Shown here: positions 9,601 to 21,382 of the stretch, piece by piece | How the letters are laid out: each line of letters opens with the position of its first letter | Position numbering within the stretch: the first letter of the stretch is position 1 | From: Terebella lapidaria | Taxonomy: Eukaryota > Annelida > Polychaeta > Terebellida > Terebellidae | Length of the DNA stretch: 64,000 nt | Direction: 5' to 3' | Assembly (NCBI GenBank): GCA_949152475.1 | Contig: OX424563.1 | Location: forward strand, 21,797,001 to 21,861,000 | The notes under the pieces: model-generated | The model's database searches: none | The model's input: only the letters and a program-made list of their open reading frames with translations | What the model was told of the DNA's origin: nothing | Position numbers and translations under genes: made by a program

Positions 9601-12600
9601 TCAAAACTTGGGAACTTTTGGACTGGATGACAAGTATGTCCAACCACTGGGTGGATCCTCGTTGTCTGGACTCTGTAGGAACCTAGACGATTCGCTCGGA
9701 GAGTCTTGCCCTTCCTGCGAGTGTGACATGAATGCTGAGTGATTGGTGATGTCTCCATGTAGTATTTCGTGCGGTGCGTCATCTCCATTTTGGTGCATCG
9801 CATCCACTTCCCATTGCCGAGGAATTTGATTTCCAATGAACCGCGATGGATGGCTACACCCCACCGGTGCTGTTTCGCAGGAAATCTCCACAGCGCTGTC
9901 AGAATTACATGGAGAGACACTTTGAGAGGTTTCGTTGGAGTTGTAACCAGAACTGTTTTCTTGTATTGGTGTGTGTGACGTGAGGCATACTTGTGGTGTA
10001 TCCACGTTGTACTTAATGGCCTTTATACGAGGATGCAGCCAGTATAGTACATAGTAGAGGGACATCACCACAAGGGGGAGCAGCAAACAAATCACAACAG
10101 TTTGTAGGCCAAGTAAAACGTTTAATTTCGTATCACTTTTCTGGACATTATCCATAGAAGTAAGCCCTGTTGTTGATGCTGTTGAGGTCACGCTGTCCGC
10201 GAATCCGTCTGTCACATGTTCGTTGCCAATAGCTGCTGCATGGGACATGTTCACTGTATGTCGTTTTTCATAATGTAGTCCATCGCTGTCATATTTCACC
10301 AACACGACTACAAGCTCTTGGGGCCGAGAGATGGAAGTGTTCAAGGTCTTGGTTCTAGCAGAGGCAAGGAGTTCCTCACCATATACTATGATATATGGTG
10401 TAAGAGCCGTTTCATCAAATCGAATTTCCAAGGAGCTTGCATTGCCATTGGATTTTATTGCTGTCTTCGGTGTCAATGTCGATTCTGTTAATAAATAAAG
10501 AACCTAAGAATACCTGACAGAAAATCATGGTATGAAAATTGCTGTTTAAGTGACGGATGATAGGTATTGATAATTGACTTACCATTGAAAACAATGACGC
10601 TGAATCGGTGGTACGCCAGGATATTGCCAGTCACGCTTTTCACGACGATGCCGTAATTTCCTCCGTCTGTCGCAAGGACTTTTGGAATTGTTACCAGCAT
10701 GCTGTCTGTGGACTTGTTGTACTCGAGTCTCCAGTTAGGATTCCAGTTCAACTCAAACGTATGTGACGTGACATCACCAGTCAACAGGGAAACTAGGGTT
10801 TCTCTCTTTTCCTCGTGGGTGAATTTCGAAAGTTCATAAGTTGGGTTGAAGACGGTGCTGTTGCCGATATCTGCGGTGAAGTTGAATGTGTACGCCGCTG
10901 AATTTATGATGCACGTCGTTGAACGAGGTTTGGATATCCACCCAATACCTGAAACATAGGGCCGTAAAATAATCTTTTCACTCGTACAATTATTCAATTA
11001 CCGCTTTTATGTTTCCCTTATATGTTTTGTCTTGGTTCAGTGAAATTGATTTTAAATTGATTGAACACGTTTTACCGGAAGCAACCTGCAGCTGCACAGA
11101 ATCATTCAGATTGGTGACACCACCGACATACGCGATCTCAATGGTATAGAGACCACTGTCCTCCACCTCTAACTCCCACAGGTTGATTTGAATTCTCTCC
11201 AAGTTGGGTCCAGGAGCGTACGATAGCCGACCTTTGAAACGCAGTTGTTCGTCAGGATACGTTATGCTCCACTGGCCAGTGGCTAGTAACTGTTGATGTA
11301 CCAGGGTGTGAGAGACTCCTGTCGTATGGTGTTTGATTTGGAGGTTGTCTATGGCTGGCTGTGAGGAGACATCGGTGAGTGTCCACAGCATTTCGAAGGC
11401 GCTGCCCTTCTGCTCAATGACGTCATCTGAACTTGGCGCTTTCACGAAATACGGTCCTATGCGGGGAAAGGTATGCACTCACCCATCAGCTTCAGTTCGA
11501 GATTTTGATGATTCCAATAGAAAACTTATCAACTTTCGCATATAAACAATGACATTCGACAAACCCACAACATAATTTCATGTTTAAAGGAAATATTCAA
11601 TAGGCCTATGCATGAAGATATTGTCAACTGCTAATTTCCGTACAACAAAATGGAAACTTACGATTGTAGACACTGAGGGTCACTCCGTGATGTCGAGAGT
11701 CGTATACGTTGAATCTGAAGTCAACCAAATATTGCCCACTGTCCGAGACTCTGAGATTACCCACTCTGACGGAAAACCCCCCAAGGTATGACGTCACGTT
11801 CATCTTGCCTGGGTAGAGCTCGTGCTTGACCTCGATGTGACCCGTAACTGGGTCAAGGTTGCCCTCGAATAGAAGGTCCTCGTAGGTTCGGCCCGGGACG
11901 TAGTGACCAATGGTGAACCTGACCGGGGTGTCATAGCTCGGGTCTTTGTTATATTCATAATCCAGAGTCAAGTCCTCTCCGGTGAAGGAACTCACCGTAG
12001 ATGGTGGATTCACCACCCAGTCACCATCTGCAACAGAAAAGTGAACATTACACATATATGTAGGTTAAATGGAACAGAGTATATATCGAACGCCATTGTC
12101 GAATATCCAACATCTGGCAGCACATGGACTTCCGAGCACACGGGGCGAAAATCGGTAACAAAAATAGATAGCGGTTACACTAGCAACCCAAATTAGCGTC
12201 GCCCTCCTTCGTAGCCCTCTTACATATGATAACAACATGTGGGGTCGCCTCATGGCGTTTATCGTTATGGGGCGTTTGAGAAGGTTCGTACTCAGTTTTG
12301 AGTTCTGATTCGCCAGCAGATGTGTGACGAAATTCGTTCACTTCAAATCAGTTTTGTTTTTGATTAGGCGATACTGTGGGATACACATTTGAAATAAAAT
12401 AGACTCATTCCCACAATTTCTCAACTGACGAGTATTATATAACTGATGAACATGTCAATGTATCGCAAACTAAAACACGTCACACGGAATAATCCTATTC
12501 ATAAACATCAGGTGGACCCCACTCGCTGAATACAGAATATCAAAAACACAATCGAGTCCAGTTTAATTATTATTCCGTAATTCGTCACTATGCCCATAAA

Positions 12601-15600
12601 TAAGAGTAACAATGTCCATAAATGTGCATTATTGTGTACATTTTTACTTTATTTCGGTTAAAATTTCATTTCATTAGATGTACATGTGTTGTGTGTATAA
12701 ATTGATCAAGTTGTTGCACAGGAGTAATAACTTTCTGACTTTCATACAATTATTGTGAGCGCTTATTTATCATCATGTAGTAGCAGTCACACATCACACA
12801 TGGTAAATTTGTAGAACGAATGAAAAAATACGAATGTCGAATTATGATGAATTTGATGATTATGATGCTATGATGAACCTTCAATTATAGTAGATTCATC
12901 ACCGACCGAAATTAGTACATCTTGTAATAACACGTTGTCGTTCGTGATGAGCTCTTCCTGTTTTAGAGAAAATGATTACAGTTCAATTTCCCCTATATAG
13001 GCCACTTCCCCATGATACCGAAATGACACCATACATGACTAAGTAGGCATATACAAATGATTTATCGGAAATCGGACCTATAAATATCATACAACCATAA
13101 TTTACATACACAGGATATATCAGACATGACCTAAATAACATATGACCATCGAAAAGTTAATGATAATAATTCTTCGAAAAATCGAATATGGTATAATGAC
13201 ATAACGACAAGTATATATCCAACATAGTCGACATACTGTTGAAACCATTTGTAAATTCATGCAGAAGCTGTGGAAACCTTCAACAGTCAAGGCAAACAAT
13301 ACACTGATAATTAGCGAAGTTTGTCTGCCAGAAGTTCCGGAAAATTTATCTAGTTTCGGTTTGAGTGCAAATGAGGACTGCTTGAATCACCGTTTGACAG
13401 ATACTTCGTTTATATAAAAACTGGGTAGATACATTAAATATTGACATACAAACTCAAAATAGGTCAAGTAGGAGAACAAGGGAAAAGTCTGCTTTGTTGA
13501 CTATTACATGACTGTTACACAGCATCATTAGTAATTGTAACATCGAATCACAAGCTCGATCCACTCACGTGATTGGCACTGAGTGAAGTACGAGTGGGTC
13601 CATACCAAAAATAACAACAATTCACGTATTCGCCAATTTCGGAATGTTTTCATTCTAATCTAATGCTGATATATCCACATGGCTGTGTCCGTCAACATAA
13701 TACACTATGTGGTGTACATCAGTTTCATACATATATTTTGCTACTTCACATATTTCAATCGAAATATAACAGATATGCTTCAGTTCATACAATGTATGTT
13801 TTCCCTGGATACGCACATGCGCAGTCCCACACTGAATCATGAAATTGATTTCCACCGTGGAACTAGGCCTACAGGCCACATGGTATTACCTGCTTAGCCA
13901 ATCAGCGAGCGTTCACATACCTAGGCAATTTAAAGAGAAACTGTTGTGAAACATCACCTCATATATTTTTTTTTATGTGAGATTTCTGGACGGGTGTATG
14001 TTCATCTGAAAGAATACACTGCTGCGAAATAATGAATTGGTTTTCAAGGCAGTATCTTTTTATTGTTCTTCTCAGAGGCTGGGGAAGCTAAGGGGTTTTG
14101 CCATCACCACTCAAGTTTGGGTATTTTCACCCCGGGTCCATTCAAGGCAGAATAGCAAAAAAATCCATGTGTCGTCAAATATATTCATGCTTGTCACGCG
14201 ATGCCCAATACGTACATTGACGAAAATAGCATAGTGGTCAGGCTGGGATTTTTTTTCAGGAAGGTGCAATGGACCGTCAAAGTAAGATAATTTAACATTG
14301 AGTTGAATGGCCAATTTAATAATACTATGTAGCCTACATCTTATATGCCTATAGCTAGTACATACCACCGAGTCGATATAACTATCCAAACATTACATGC
14401 AAGGCTAACATAAATATAACATAAGCTGCCTCGATCATAAGGCTTCGGTATACGTTCGGCAAGGGGAGCACTACATACTGTCTGCACACGGGCAGAAATT
14501 TTGGAGTATCCTCGCCCAAAACAATGGTGTCGTCTTTGCCAAGCTTTTCAGTCAAACTTCGATAGAAGTATGAAATTGGGTAGAAAATCATCGTTCCCGG
14601 GCAAAGTCACTCAGAATGTCAAGCTATGATACAATACCATTTAGCACCGCACAAATATAAGAGAAAAACGATTCAAGAACGGTTTAAATATCGGAGTATA
14701 AGGGCAGCTATTGCTTCGATGAGCGAGCCCTAATATATGTTTATCAAAAACCCACGGGTTTCTGATGTTTATGCATGCGTGCAGATCTACATATTTGTAA
14801 CAGTATTGGATCATTGGGTGTGATCATGCAGATGTTTCTGCTTATCGGAGCTGAGGGACATTCTGGTTAAAAATTCTAATGTTAAATTCACGCCTAGTAA
14901 CTGGCTTGGCTTAGCCAATTTTCATTTTTGATTTATGTCGACAATATCTTCAACATGTCTACCCAAAACGGACATGCTGTCAGCAGAAATACATAAGAGA
15001 GTCTCTCTTATGTATTTCTGCTGTCAGCTAAGCGGACCAATGTCACAAACACACCACCGTGTTTTTGACCTGATTTAGCCATGAAGTGAATTGTGGTCTG
15101 GTGTAGTGTTTTTTTTGGAGAGTACTTGAGTATTACGTGTACAAAGGAAAGGCAGAGATAGAGAGACATTGGTGTTACAAAGAATGTTGGACGTTATGCA
15201 AACTCGTCCTTGTGGCGGACTCATGTATTTTGAATTCGATATTTCATTTCCACTTTTGTCGTTGTTGGATGTACAATACATCCTGGATATCGCATGTGTT
15301 CCCTGAAAACGGGAGAGTATGTAATGGATGATGTAGTAGGATTATGTTGTTCAGTGACAATATGACATGGTGGATATTATGCTTGGTTGGTACAAGTAGA
15401 ATATATTTTCTTAGGTATATAGTAATAATAATAATGCATTTTATATAGCGTAAAATCCACACTGGCATGTGCTATAAAACGCTTAAAAATAAATATGTAG
15501 CATTAAAAACCAATATGATAATATATTCAGGGAATAATATAATAGTGTTCAGTAAACAGGTGGACCTTGTGTGAATTCAATTTATTTGGTTAGAATAGAT

Positions 15601-16700
15601 GTTCACTGTCATCAATGACAGCAAACATCAATATTCTTTGACATACTTTGCTGGGAACAGATAGAGTGTTCAGTAAACAGGTGGACCTTGTGTGAATTCA
15701 ATTTATTTGGTTAGAATAGATGTTCACTGTCATCAATGACAGCAAACATCAATATTCTTTGACATACTTTGCTGGGAACAGATAGATATGGACAAAAATA
15801 GCCCGACCAGCAAACGACAGGAAAGCAACATTTATGGAACCAGTACAGATTATGAACAATCTATATTAAAGTACGTCATATTCATCAATGACACAAGATA
15901 ATCTGGTGAGATTTCGCGTTGGAAATTTGGTATGTATGTTTCAATGAAGGTGCCAGACGCATGGGATACTTTCATAGCCATTCAATTGAATCTTTTTGAC
16001 TAGTCTACAATTGAATTCAGTTAATATATTTCGAGTTAATTTAGTAAAATCTGAGATATTTCTCGCATTCGTTTTTACATATGTCATCCAATTGCTGTCA
16101 AACATGAATTTGTGATACTTCGATCCAGTTTGTCCTTGGAAAATGTTGTTCTTGATGATAAATTTGCCCCTGACAGTTGATTTTGCAAGCTATTTCAGAT
16201 GAAAAATACTATCTGCAAAAAAATTATACAGTACCAAATGGGCCATTTACTGATGATGGTTACGCCAACAGTCAGTTATTCTCTGTTTTTTCTTACTCGT
16301 TTACACCATTTTTGTTGATATTTTGGCGATGCTAAATGGTATTGTATTATAACTTGACACACGTCACTTGAGAAACTTGAGTCAAACGGCAAGATTCTAC
16401 TTGAATCCACCACCAATCTATCCCATCTATCTGCCGCTATATTCAGGTGAAATATTCATAGTTATAATGCGATACCATTTAGCATTGCAAAATATCCGCA
16501 AACACGGTGTAAACGAGCTGGAAAATTCAGAGTATAACAACAGTGCACACGCATATTGTTAACAAAGACTCGCTGTTATGCGGTATTTTGATTCTGATTG
16601 GCACGACAGAACGGTGAATACTGCAAAATTAACAATAAAACTTACATGTAGTCGTCAAGGTGAATGTGAGTAGAGTTAAGGATCCCAAAACAGTATCCAT
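9601..16700 (-). CDS. Type I membrane protein with three cysteine-less Ig-like domains (5 exons)
   Basis: Exons in transcript order: 16700..16646 (signal peptide), 12027..11662 (Ig1), 11456..11076 (Ig2), 10948..10583 (Ig3) and 10484..9601 (stalk, transmembrane, tail). Every intron is phase 1 with GT-AG ends, the classic Ig exon pattern. The lengths sum to 2052 nt, so 683 aa. The signal peptide is MDTVLGSLTLLTFTLTTT. Each Ig exon has a DxGxY-type F strand (SDSGQYLVDF, EDSGLYTIEI, TDGGNYGIVV), but the Cys residues expected on strands B and F are replaced. A transmembrane helix (LLGLQTVVICLLLPLVVMSL) near residue 515 is followed by about 145 cytoplasmic residues rich in Ser, Asn and Glu. No canonical ITIM is seen. 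Likely a cell-surface adhesion or recognition receptor; the ligand is unknown. The signal exon is 4.6 kb away and is linked to the Ig exons by phase and splice signals only, so that link is less certain than the rest. Confidence 0.72.
12254..14980. other. First-intron sequence of the Ig-type gene, no feature recognised
   Basis: AT-rich intronic DNA without recognised exons. It contains a CTTAGCCAATCAG word at about 13893 that also occurs in inverted orientation just upstream of the signal-peptide exon at 16752. Confidence 0.35.
14981..15023. repeat. Perfect 20-bp-arm hairpin palindrome
   Basis: Arms CAGCAGAAATACATAAGAGA and its exact reverse complement are separated by three bases (GTC). It lies in the long first intron of the Ig-type gene. 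It would form a stable RNA hairpin on either strand, but the loop is too short for a typical microRNA precursor. Confidence 0.9.
15434..15917 (+). repeat. Repeat R, copy 1 (484 bp, with an internal 121-bp tandem duplication)
   Basis: Nearly identical over 484 bp to 19186-19669, with only about three or four differences seen by eye. It begins with ATGCATTTTATATAGCGTAA, a start resembling common invertebrate dispersed elements. It contains two adjacent copies of a 121-bp unit starting GTGTTCAGTAAACAGGTGGA (15545 and 15666). Both genomic copies carry this internal duplication, so it predates their separation. Confidence 0.85.
16646..16700 (-). CDS. Signal-peptide exon of the Ig-type gene
   Basis: On the minus strand an ATG opens 18 codons of hydrophobic leader (MDTVLGSLTLLTFTLTTT) and ends in a phase-1 donor GTAAGT. 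Joining to the acceptor at 12027 gives the junction Thr-Tyr-Gly-Asp-Trp in frame. This is listed separately because it is too short to appear as an ordinary open reading frame. An inverted CCAAT box lies 57 bp upstream. Confidence 0.6.
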
Positions 16701-16751
16701 GTTCCTGGTGGTTTAAATGCCGATTCAAACTTTCAAATTTCGTGCCAGCGC

Positions 16752-16767
16752 GTCTGATTGGCTAAGC
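16752..16767 (-). promoter_or_regulatory. CCAAT box upstream of the Ig-type gene signal exon
   Basis: Read on the minus strand the sequence is CTTAGCCAATCAGAC, containing CCAATCAG, about 57 bp before the proposed ATG. The same CTTAGCCAATCAG word occurs at about 13893 on the plus strand. The position fits NF-Y-type promoter elements. No TATA box was seen between it and the ATG. Confidence 0.4.
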
Positions 16768-17519
16768 CGAAAGGAAGTGTTTTTTTTTATAATCACTGAA
16801 TAATTTCAAAAACGGAGTCCCACAAGACTCCTTCCAAACTGCGTTTGCATTCTACACATGTTTTGCTTTAAAAAAAATGAGAGAAAAGTCAGGAATTTTT
16901 TTTTTACGTTGAGATGTATGAATACACGAGAATGAACATTGACTGTGTAAGTATATTTATATTATCGTTAAATATTACTTTTCTGAAAAAGTTATTACTT
17001 TTCTGAATCTTCGATTTCATCAAATATTTTGGTCAGTCGGTCTGTCTGTTCGTTTGGTGTTAGGTCTCTACGAATACTTTTGATGAATTTGGTAGAAAAG
17101 ATAAAGTCACGCAAAACATCGTAGACACATGAATGAAGATATCTCCGGGTCTTATTGCCCTAGAAACTTCAAACTAAGTGTACACTGTAGTCTCAATGAA
17201 CTTGATACCTCGATTTTCGACTTGTATTACCAGTCCTTGATGTTGCATGTCAATTTTAAGCTCAATCGTATCCGTTTTCACGTAATTGACGTTTATATAG
17301 CAACAAAACCTGTCCTATTAGAAACGAAAGTGCATTTTTACATGACATGTGCACATTTTTAAGTTACAAGCTCGTCTGTCGCAAAAAACAACAACTAGGT
17401 TTTGAGCCATGAACATGTTTTTTTGCCATTGAAAATTTATTTGGCCTTGAAAAACATCTCAAATTTTCCTTGATAATGGACGCTGTATGGAGCAAGCACC
17501 CGGTCATGTATGGTGATTA

Positions 17520-18095
17520 CAGTGGTGACCTTGAATTTAACCTTCATATAGATCTATTAAGAGGTCAAAAGGCATGTTTTTGTTGAAAAAAAAACGACCA
17601 TTTTGTGACTTGCGCTACCATTTTCTCAAAATTTATATTTTGTATTTCTAATTGATACATATGACTCTTCATATATACACACATGCCCAGACAAGAAACC
17701 TGTCGTTTTCAGAAATATTGAATAAATGTGTTAGTGAGTCAACTTTTGACAGCAATGAGGGATGTCCAGTTCGAGGCCAGTGATTATACCAGTTGGTAGT
17801 AATTTGACAACGAATTTCACTGGGTGTACATATAAATATATAGAGCTGTAAGGTTTGTGAAAACAGATTATTATACTGAAATGTTAATATATATTTCACT
17901 AGTTTACAGTGTGTAATATTCAGCTCGACATCTGCAATGATTTAAAATACATGCACATGTATGGCTACTAATGGCAATGGATATCATGTGTATGTACATT
18001 CTCGATGAAAACCGTAGTACTGGATCCCAATTTGCACATATTCTCTGCTGATTAGGATAATGATGATCCGTCAGTTTTGAGGGAAATCCCTTTGT
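17520..18095 (+). repeat. Dispersed repeat E, copy 1
   Basis: Related over roughly 550 bp to 48600-49115. Shared landmarks include CGACCATTTTGTGACTTG, TAGAGCTGTAAGGTTTGTGA and the GATAATGATGATCCG / GATAATGAGGATGCG region. It follows an A-family-like flank, so E may be a long terminal part of a larger A-type element. No coding potential. Confidence 0.5.
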
Positions 18096-18499
18096 TATAT
18101 AATAGTAGTGGTAGTGGGGGTTGAGTGTTGGGTTGGACGTATTAGTGTTCTACAGAGTGCTGTGATTGGCTGAGGTATAGACAGTTGGGCCCAAGTATGA
18201 CATCCTGCGCTCCCCTCTATATTCAAATAAGGATTAAAAAGGTGCGAGACGGATTAAATGGTATGCCTTCAGTGGACGAGTAGTATTAAGGCGCAGCGTA
18301 TGATACTTGGGCCGAAAGTTGGTGTTTGGAAGAAATAGCAAATAGGACTCGGCATGATCAGGATAATCCTTTACATGTAGTTCGCTTGATAGGCTTAAGT
18401 GAATTTTGTTGGTACAAATGTGTCACTGATCTGGCTTGCTCTGAACATTATCTATGTCTATGTGTGAGATAGCCAGACATGGTTCAAATACTTTAGGAA

Positions 18500-18632
18500 A
18501 GTATTTAAATACAAATACTCCCAAATGAGTCAATTACAAATACAAATACAAATACTTTTCAAACCAGAGTATTTAAATACAAATACAAATACTTTGAAAA
18601 GTATTTCAAATACAAATACAAATACTTTCTAA
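18500..18632. repeat. (TACAAA)n-type palindromic simple repeat
   Basis: Runs of ATACAAATACAAATAC alternate with their approximate inverse (AAAGTATTT). The block can fold on itself. The next 200 bp (18640-18830) contains three degenerate copies of a TGATT...ACTGGATC unit. Confidence 0.7.
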
Positions 18633-18992
18633 ATGACACATAAATTTATGTCCAAGATTAGTACTGCTAATCCTGATTGCTTGATCAATTCTATTATTAG
18701 TACACTGGATCTAGATTGATTGTTCAATGACATTATTAGTAGACTGGATCCAGAATGGGTGATGAATTTCATTAATAGATCTAGTGCAATGCATCTGGAT
18801 CGGTTGATCAGTTCCATGTCACACTGCTGGGTTCATGTGTTCACCAATCAGTTTTGTTATCCTAACATGGGACATCTCAGATAGCCCGAAATGGGATAAA
18901 GAATGCATGTAGGTGAGTATGGGGTCAGGGGCGGGTTTAGGGGGGCAAAAAGAGGGGAGGGAAGGCGGGGGGGGGGGGGGGAGTAGCTTTGG

Positions 18993-19190
18993 CTTCTGGG
19001 GCACCATGTCGCGAGCAGTGTACTCGCTCTACAGCCAACCCATTTGTTCTCATTGAAAGCCCCTTATGGCCTTCACCTTCTATAAATGAATTGAAAGCAC
19101 CGAATGGGCAAATGCACATAATCCTTTGATGGGGTTTAAAACCAAGTAATGTATTATGCCAGATTTTAATTCAACTACAGTGATCATGCA
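18993..19190 (+). repeat. 198-bp direct repeat X, left copy flanking repeat R
   Basis: Starts CTTCTGGGGCACCATGTCGC and ends GTGATCATGCA. It matches 19669-19866 over the same 198 bp with one difference seen by eye (CCAGATTTT against CCACATTTT). A poly-G run (18967-18981) lies just upstream and may be unreliable in the assembly. Confidence 0.85.
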
Positions 19191-19669
19191 TTTTATATAG
19201 CGTAAAATCCACACTGGCATGTGCTATAAAACGCTTAAAAATAAATATGTAGCATTAAAAACCAATATGATAATATATTCAGGGAATAATATAATAGTGT
19301 TCAGTAAACAGGTGGACCTTGTGTGAATTCAATTTATTTGGTTAGAATAGATGTTCACTGTCATCAATGACAGCAAACATCAATATTCTTAGACATACTT
19401 TGCTGGGAACAGATAGAGTGTTCAGTAAACAGGTGGACCTTGTGTGAATTCAATTTATTTGGTTAGAATAGATGTTCACTGTCATCAATGACAGCAAACA
19501 TCAATATTCTTTGACATACTTTGCTGGGAACAGATAGATATGGACAAAACTAGCCCGACCAGCAAACGACAGGAAAGCAACATTTATGGAACCAGTACAG
19601 ATTATGAACAATCTATATTAAAGTACGTCATATTCATCAATGACACAAGATAATCTGGTGATATTTCGC
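19186..19669 (+). repeat. Repeat R, copy 2, sandwiched between X copies
   Basis: Same 484-bp sequence as 15434-15917, including the internal 121-bp tandem duplication. The left X copy ends, and R begins, within the shared ATGCA. The right X copy begins at its last base. This gives a strict X-R-X arrangement. Confidence 0.85.
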
Positions 19670-19866
19670 TTCTGGGGCACCATGTCGCGAGCAGTGTACT
19701 CGCTCTACAGCCAACCCATTTGTTCTCATTGAAAGCCCCTTATGGCCTTCACCTTCTATAAATGAATTGAAAGCACCGAATGGGCAAATGCACATAATCC
19801 TTTGATGGGGTTTAAAACCAAGTAATGTATTATGCCACATTTTAATTCAACTACAGTGATCATGCA
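19669..19866 (+). repeat. 198-bp direct repeat X, right copy
   Basis: Near-identical to 18993-19190. It continues smoothly into TTATGGGTGTAAAGT, which is probably the ancestral right flank. A duplication this long is far larger than any normal transposon target-site duplication. Confidence 0.85.
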
Positions 19867-19899
19867 CTTATGGGTGTAAAGTAATGCTTGATAATTAGA

Positions 19900-20420
19900 C
19901 ATGGGAGAGCTCTGGAATGCTGTATTAGGCACACGAACCGTGCTTCCGGGGCCCGCTCAAAGCAGACAGGGGTTAAAGCCTTCCCTCAAAATCCCAGACC
20001 TGCCCCGAATCAGCCATGAAAAAACTCTTTAGGGGAATGGAAATGGACCAAAGGAAACCTCTAAAACACATCAATGGGCATGCATATCCCTTCAGCTTCT
20101 GGGGCCCTTAAGCAGGCCCCAGACCATCACCCAGGCCTTCACCACCTCGCTTCACTACATTTCACATCTTCGGCCTCCTTCAGAACCCTGGATCCACCCC
20201 AGATCAGGCATTCATAAACTCTCCACGGCCATGGAAATTGGACCAAGGAGAGTCCTAGCTAGAACACACCATTGGGGATGTATAATTCTTCACGTCTGGC
20301 GCTTCCTTCGCCGCTATATCGTGCAAGGGTTTTGGACCTTCCCTCCCCAAAATCCTATACCCCCGTCATGGGGTTGGGGTGTTGTTGGTGGTTCAAAGTC
20401 ATTCAATGTGCCCGGTTAGC
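19900..20420 (+). repeat. GC-rich degenerate repeat F (TGGGGCC/GGACCAA units)
   Basis: Contains spaced words such as GGGGCCCGCTCAA, CTTCTGGGGCCC and two copies of TGGAAAT(T)GGACCAA about 196 bp apart (20038 and 20232). Repeat X begins with the same CTTCTGGGGC word, so X may be one unit of this degenerate tandem family. A relative lies at 52060-53050. Confidence 0.5.
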
Positions 20421-20859
20421 CATGTTAGTTTAAATCATATTTATTCAAAAATTTAGCATTGATCAGCAGGGCAAGCCCTATTTCAAGATCTCTGTGTGTG
20501 CAAATCTACAAGGTGCATAGGCATATATTCACAAAATAAGTCCGCTTTAAAAATTGATACAAAGAAACATATATACATCAGAAGTATACACAATATTTAC
20601 AACGAAAAATATTAGAAAGATAGATGGTAATAAATAAAATAAATAGGACAATAAAACTTATCACAATAAGTTAAACAAAGTGATTTTAAGTTACATAATA
20701 TTCCAACTATAATAATGACATAATTGTAACACTGAATTTTCCATTATCACGAAATCTCAGAGAATATCAGTACAGTACGTAACTATTTACACAAAATACA
20801 CTGATGCATACCGATTGGTGATCGCATAATTTATGGTGTATGTAGATGACTCGAATGGA

Positions 20860-21220
20860 TGATTCGGTGCAGGTGGGAACAACCCCCGTTAATCACCCAC
20901 AAGAAGAGTCCTGTGATGTCTCAGTATTTTGCATGTGGATGTATCTTGCGAATGATTCGGTGCAGGTGGGAACAACCCCCGTTAATCACTCACAAGATGA
21001 GAGCATTTTGATATGTTAGATGTTTGTATTAGAATACACTGCATCTAAATCATGTGTCCAGTGAGTGGTGCAGGTGGGAAAAACCCCCGTTAATCACTCA
21101 CATTTTTTTTATTTGTTTAGCAAAATGAGATCCAATAAGATAATTGGTGTGTTGTATGTAAGTGTGCCCAGAGGATGATGCGGTGCGGGTGGGAGCAACC
21201 CCCGTTAACCAATCACCAGG
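20860..21220 (-). repeat. Tandem array in the 3' region of a LINE
   Basis: Four copies of a roughly 35-bp block, GGTGCAGGTGGGAACAACCC followed by CCGTTAATCACTCAC, begin near 20867, 20958, 21067 and 21181. The unit period is about 91-114 bp. The array lies directly downstream (minus strand) of the LINE coding remnant at 21383-22130 and appears to be its 3' untranslated region. Confidence 0.7.
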
Positions 21221-21382
21221 TTTAGTATATGTATAACATACGCTATAGAAGTGTATTGCTATACCCATGCGGTATGCATCAGTATTTGTCAATCCCGGGG
21301 TCCCTTTGATAGGTGAATATTTTCAGAATATTTTTCGTGAATTTATTCAGTTTTGAAATTAGACCACCGAGCTCCAAGCCAA

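Noticed and set aside
9601-10484. Immunoreceptor tyrosine motif in the cytoplasmic tail of the Ig-type protein
   Set aside because: The tyrosine contexts (IKYNVD, WTYLSS, SGYNSN) do not match V/I/L/S-x-Y-x-x-L/V/I.
12065-12253. Minus-strand Met frame just upstream of the first Ig exon as the signal peptide
   Set aside because: It does not join the Ig1 acceptor in phase 1 and is Arg-rich rather than a clean leader. The 16646-16700 exon fits phase, donor and hydrophobicity better.
14981-15023. MicroRNA precursor
   Set aside because: The loop is only three bases and the stem twenty; typical precursors have longer stems and loops.
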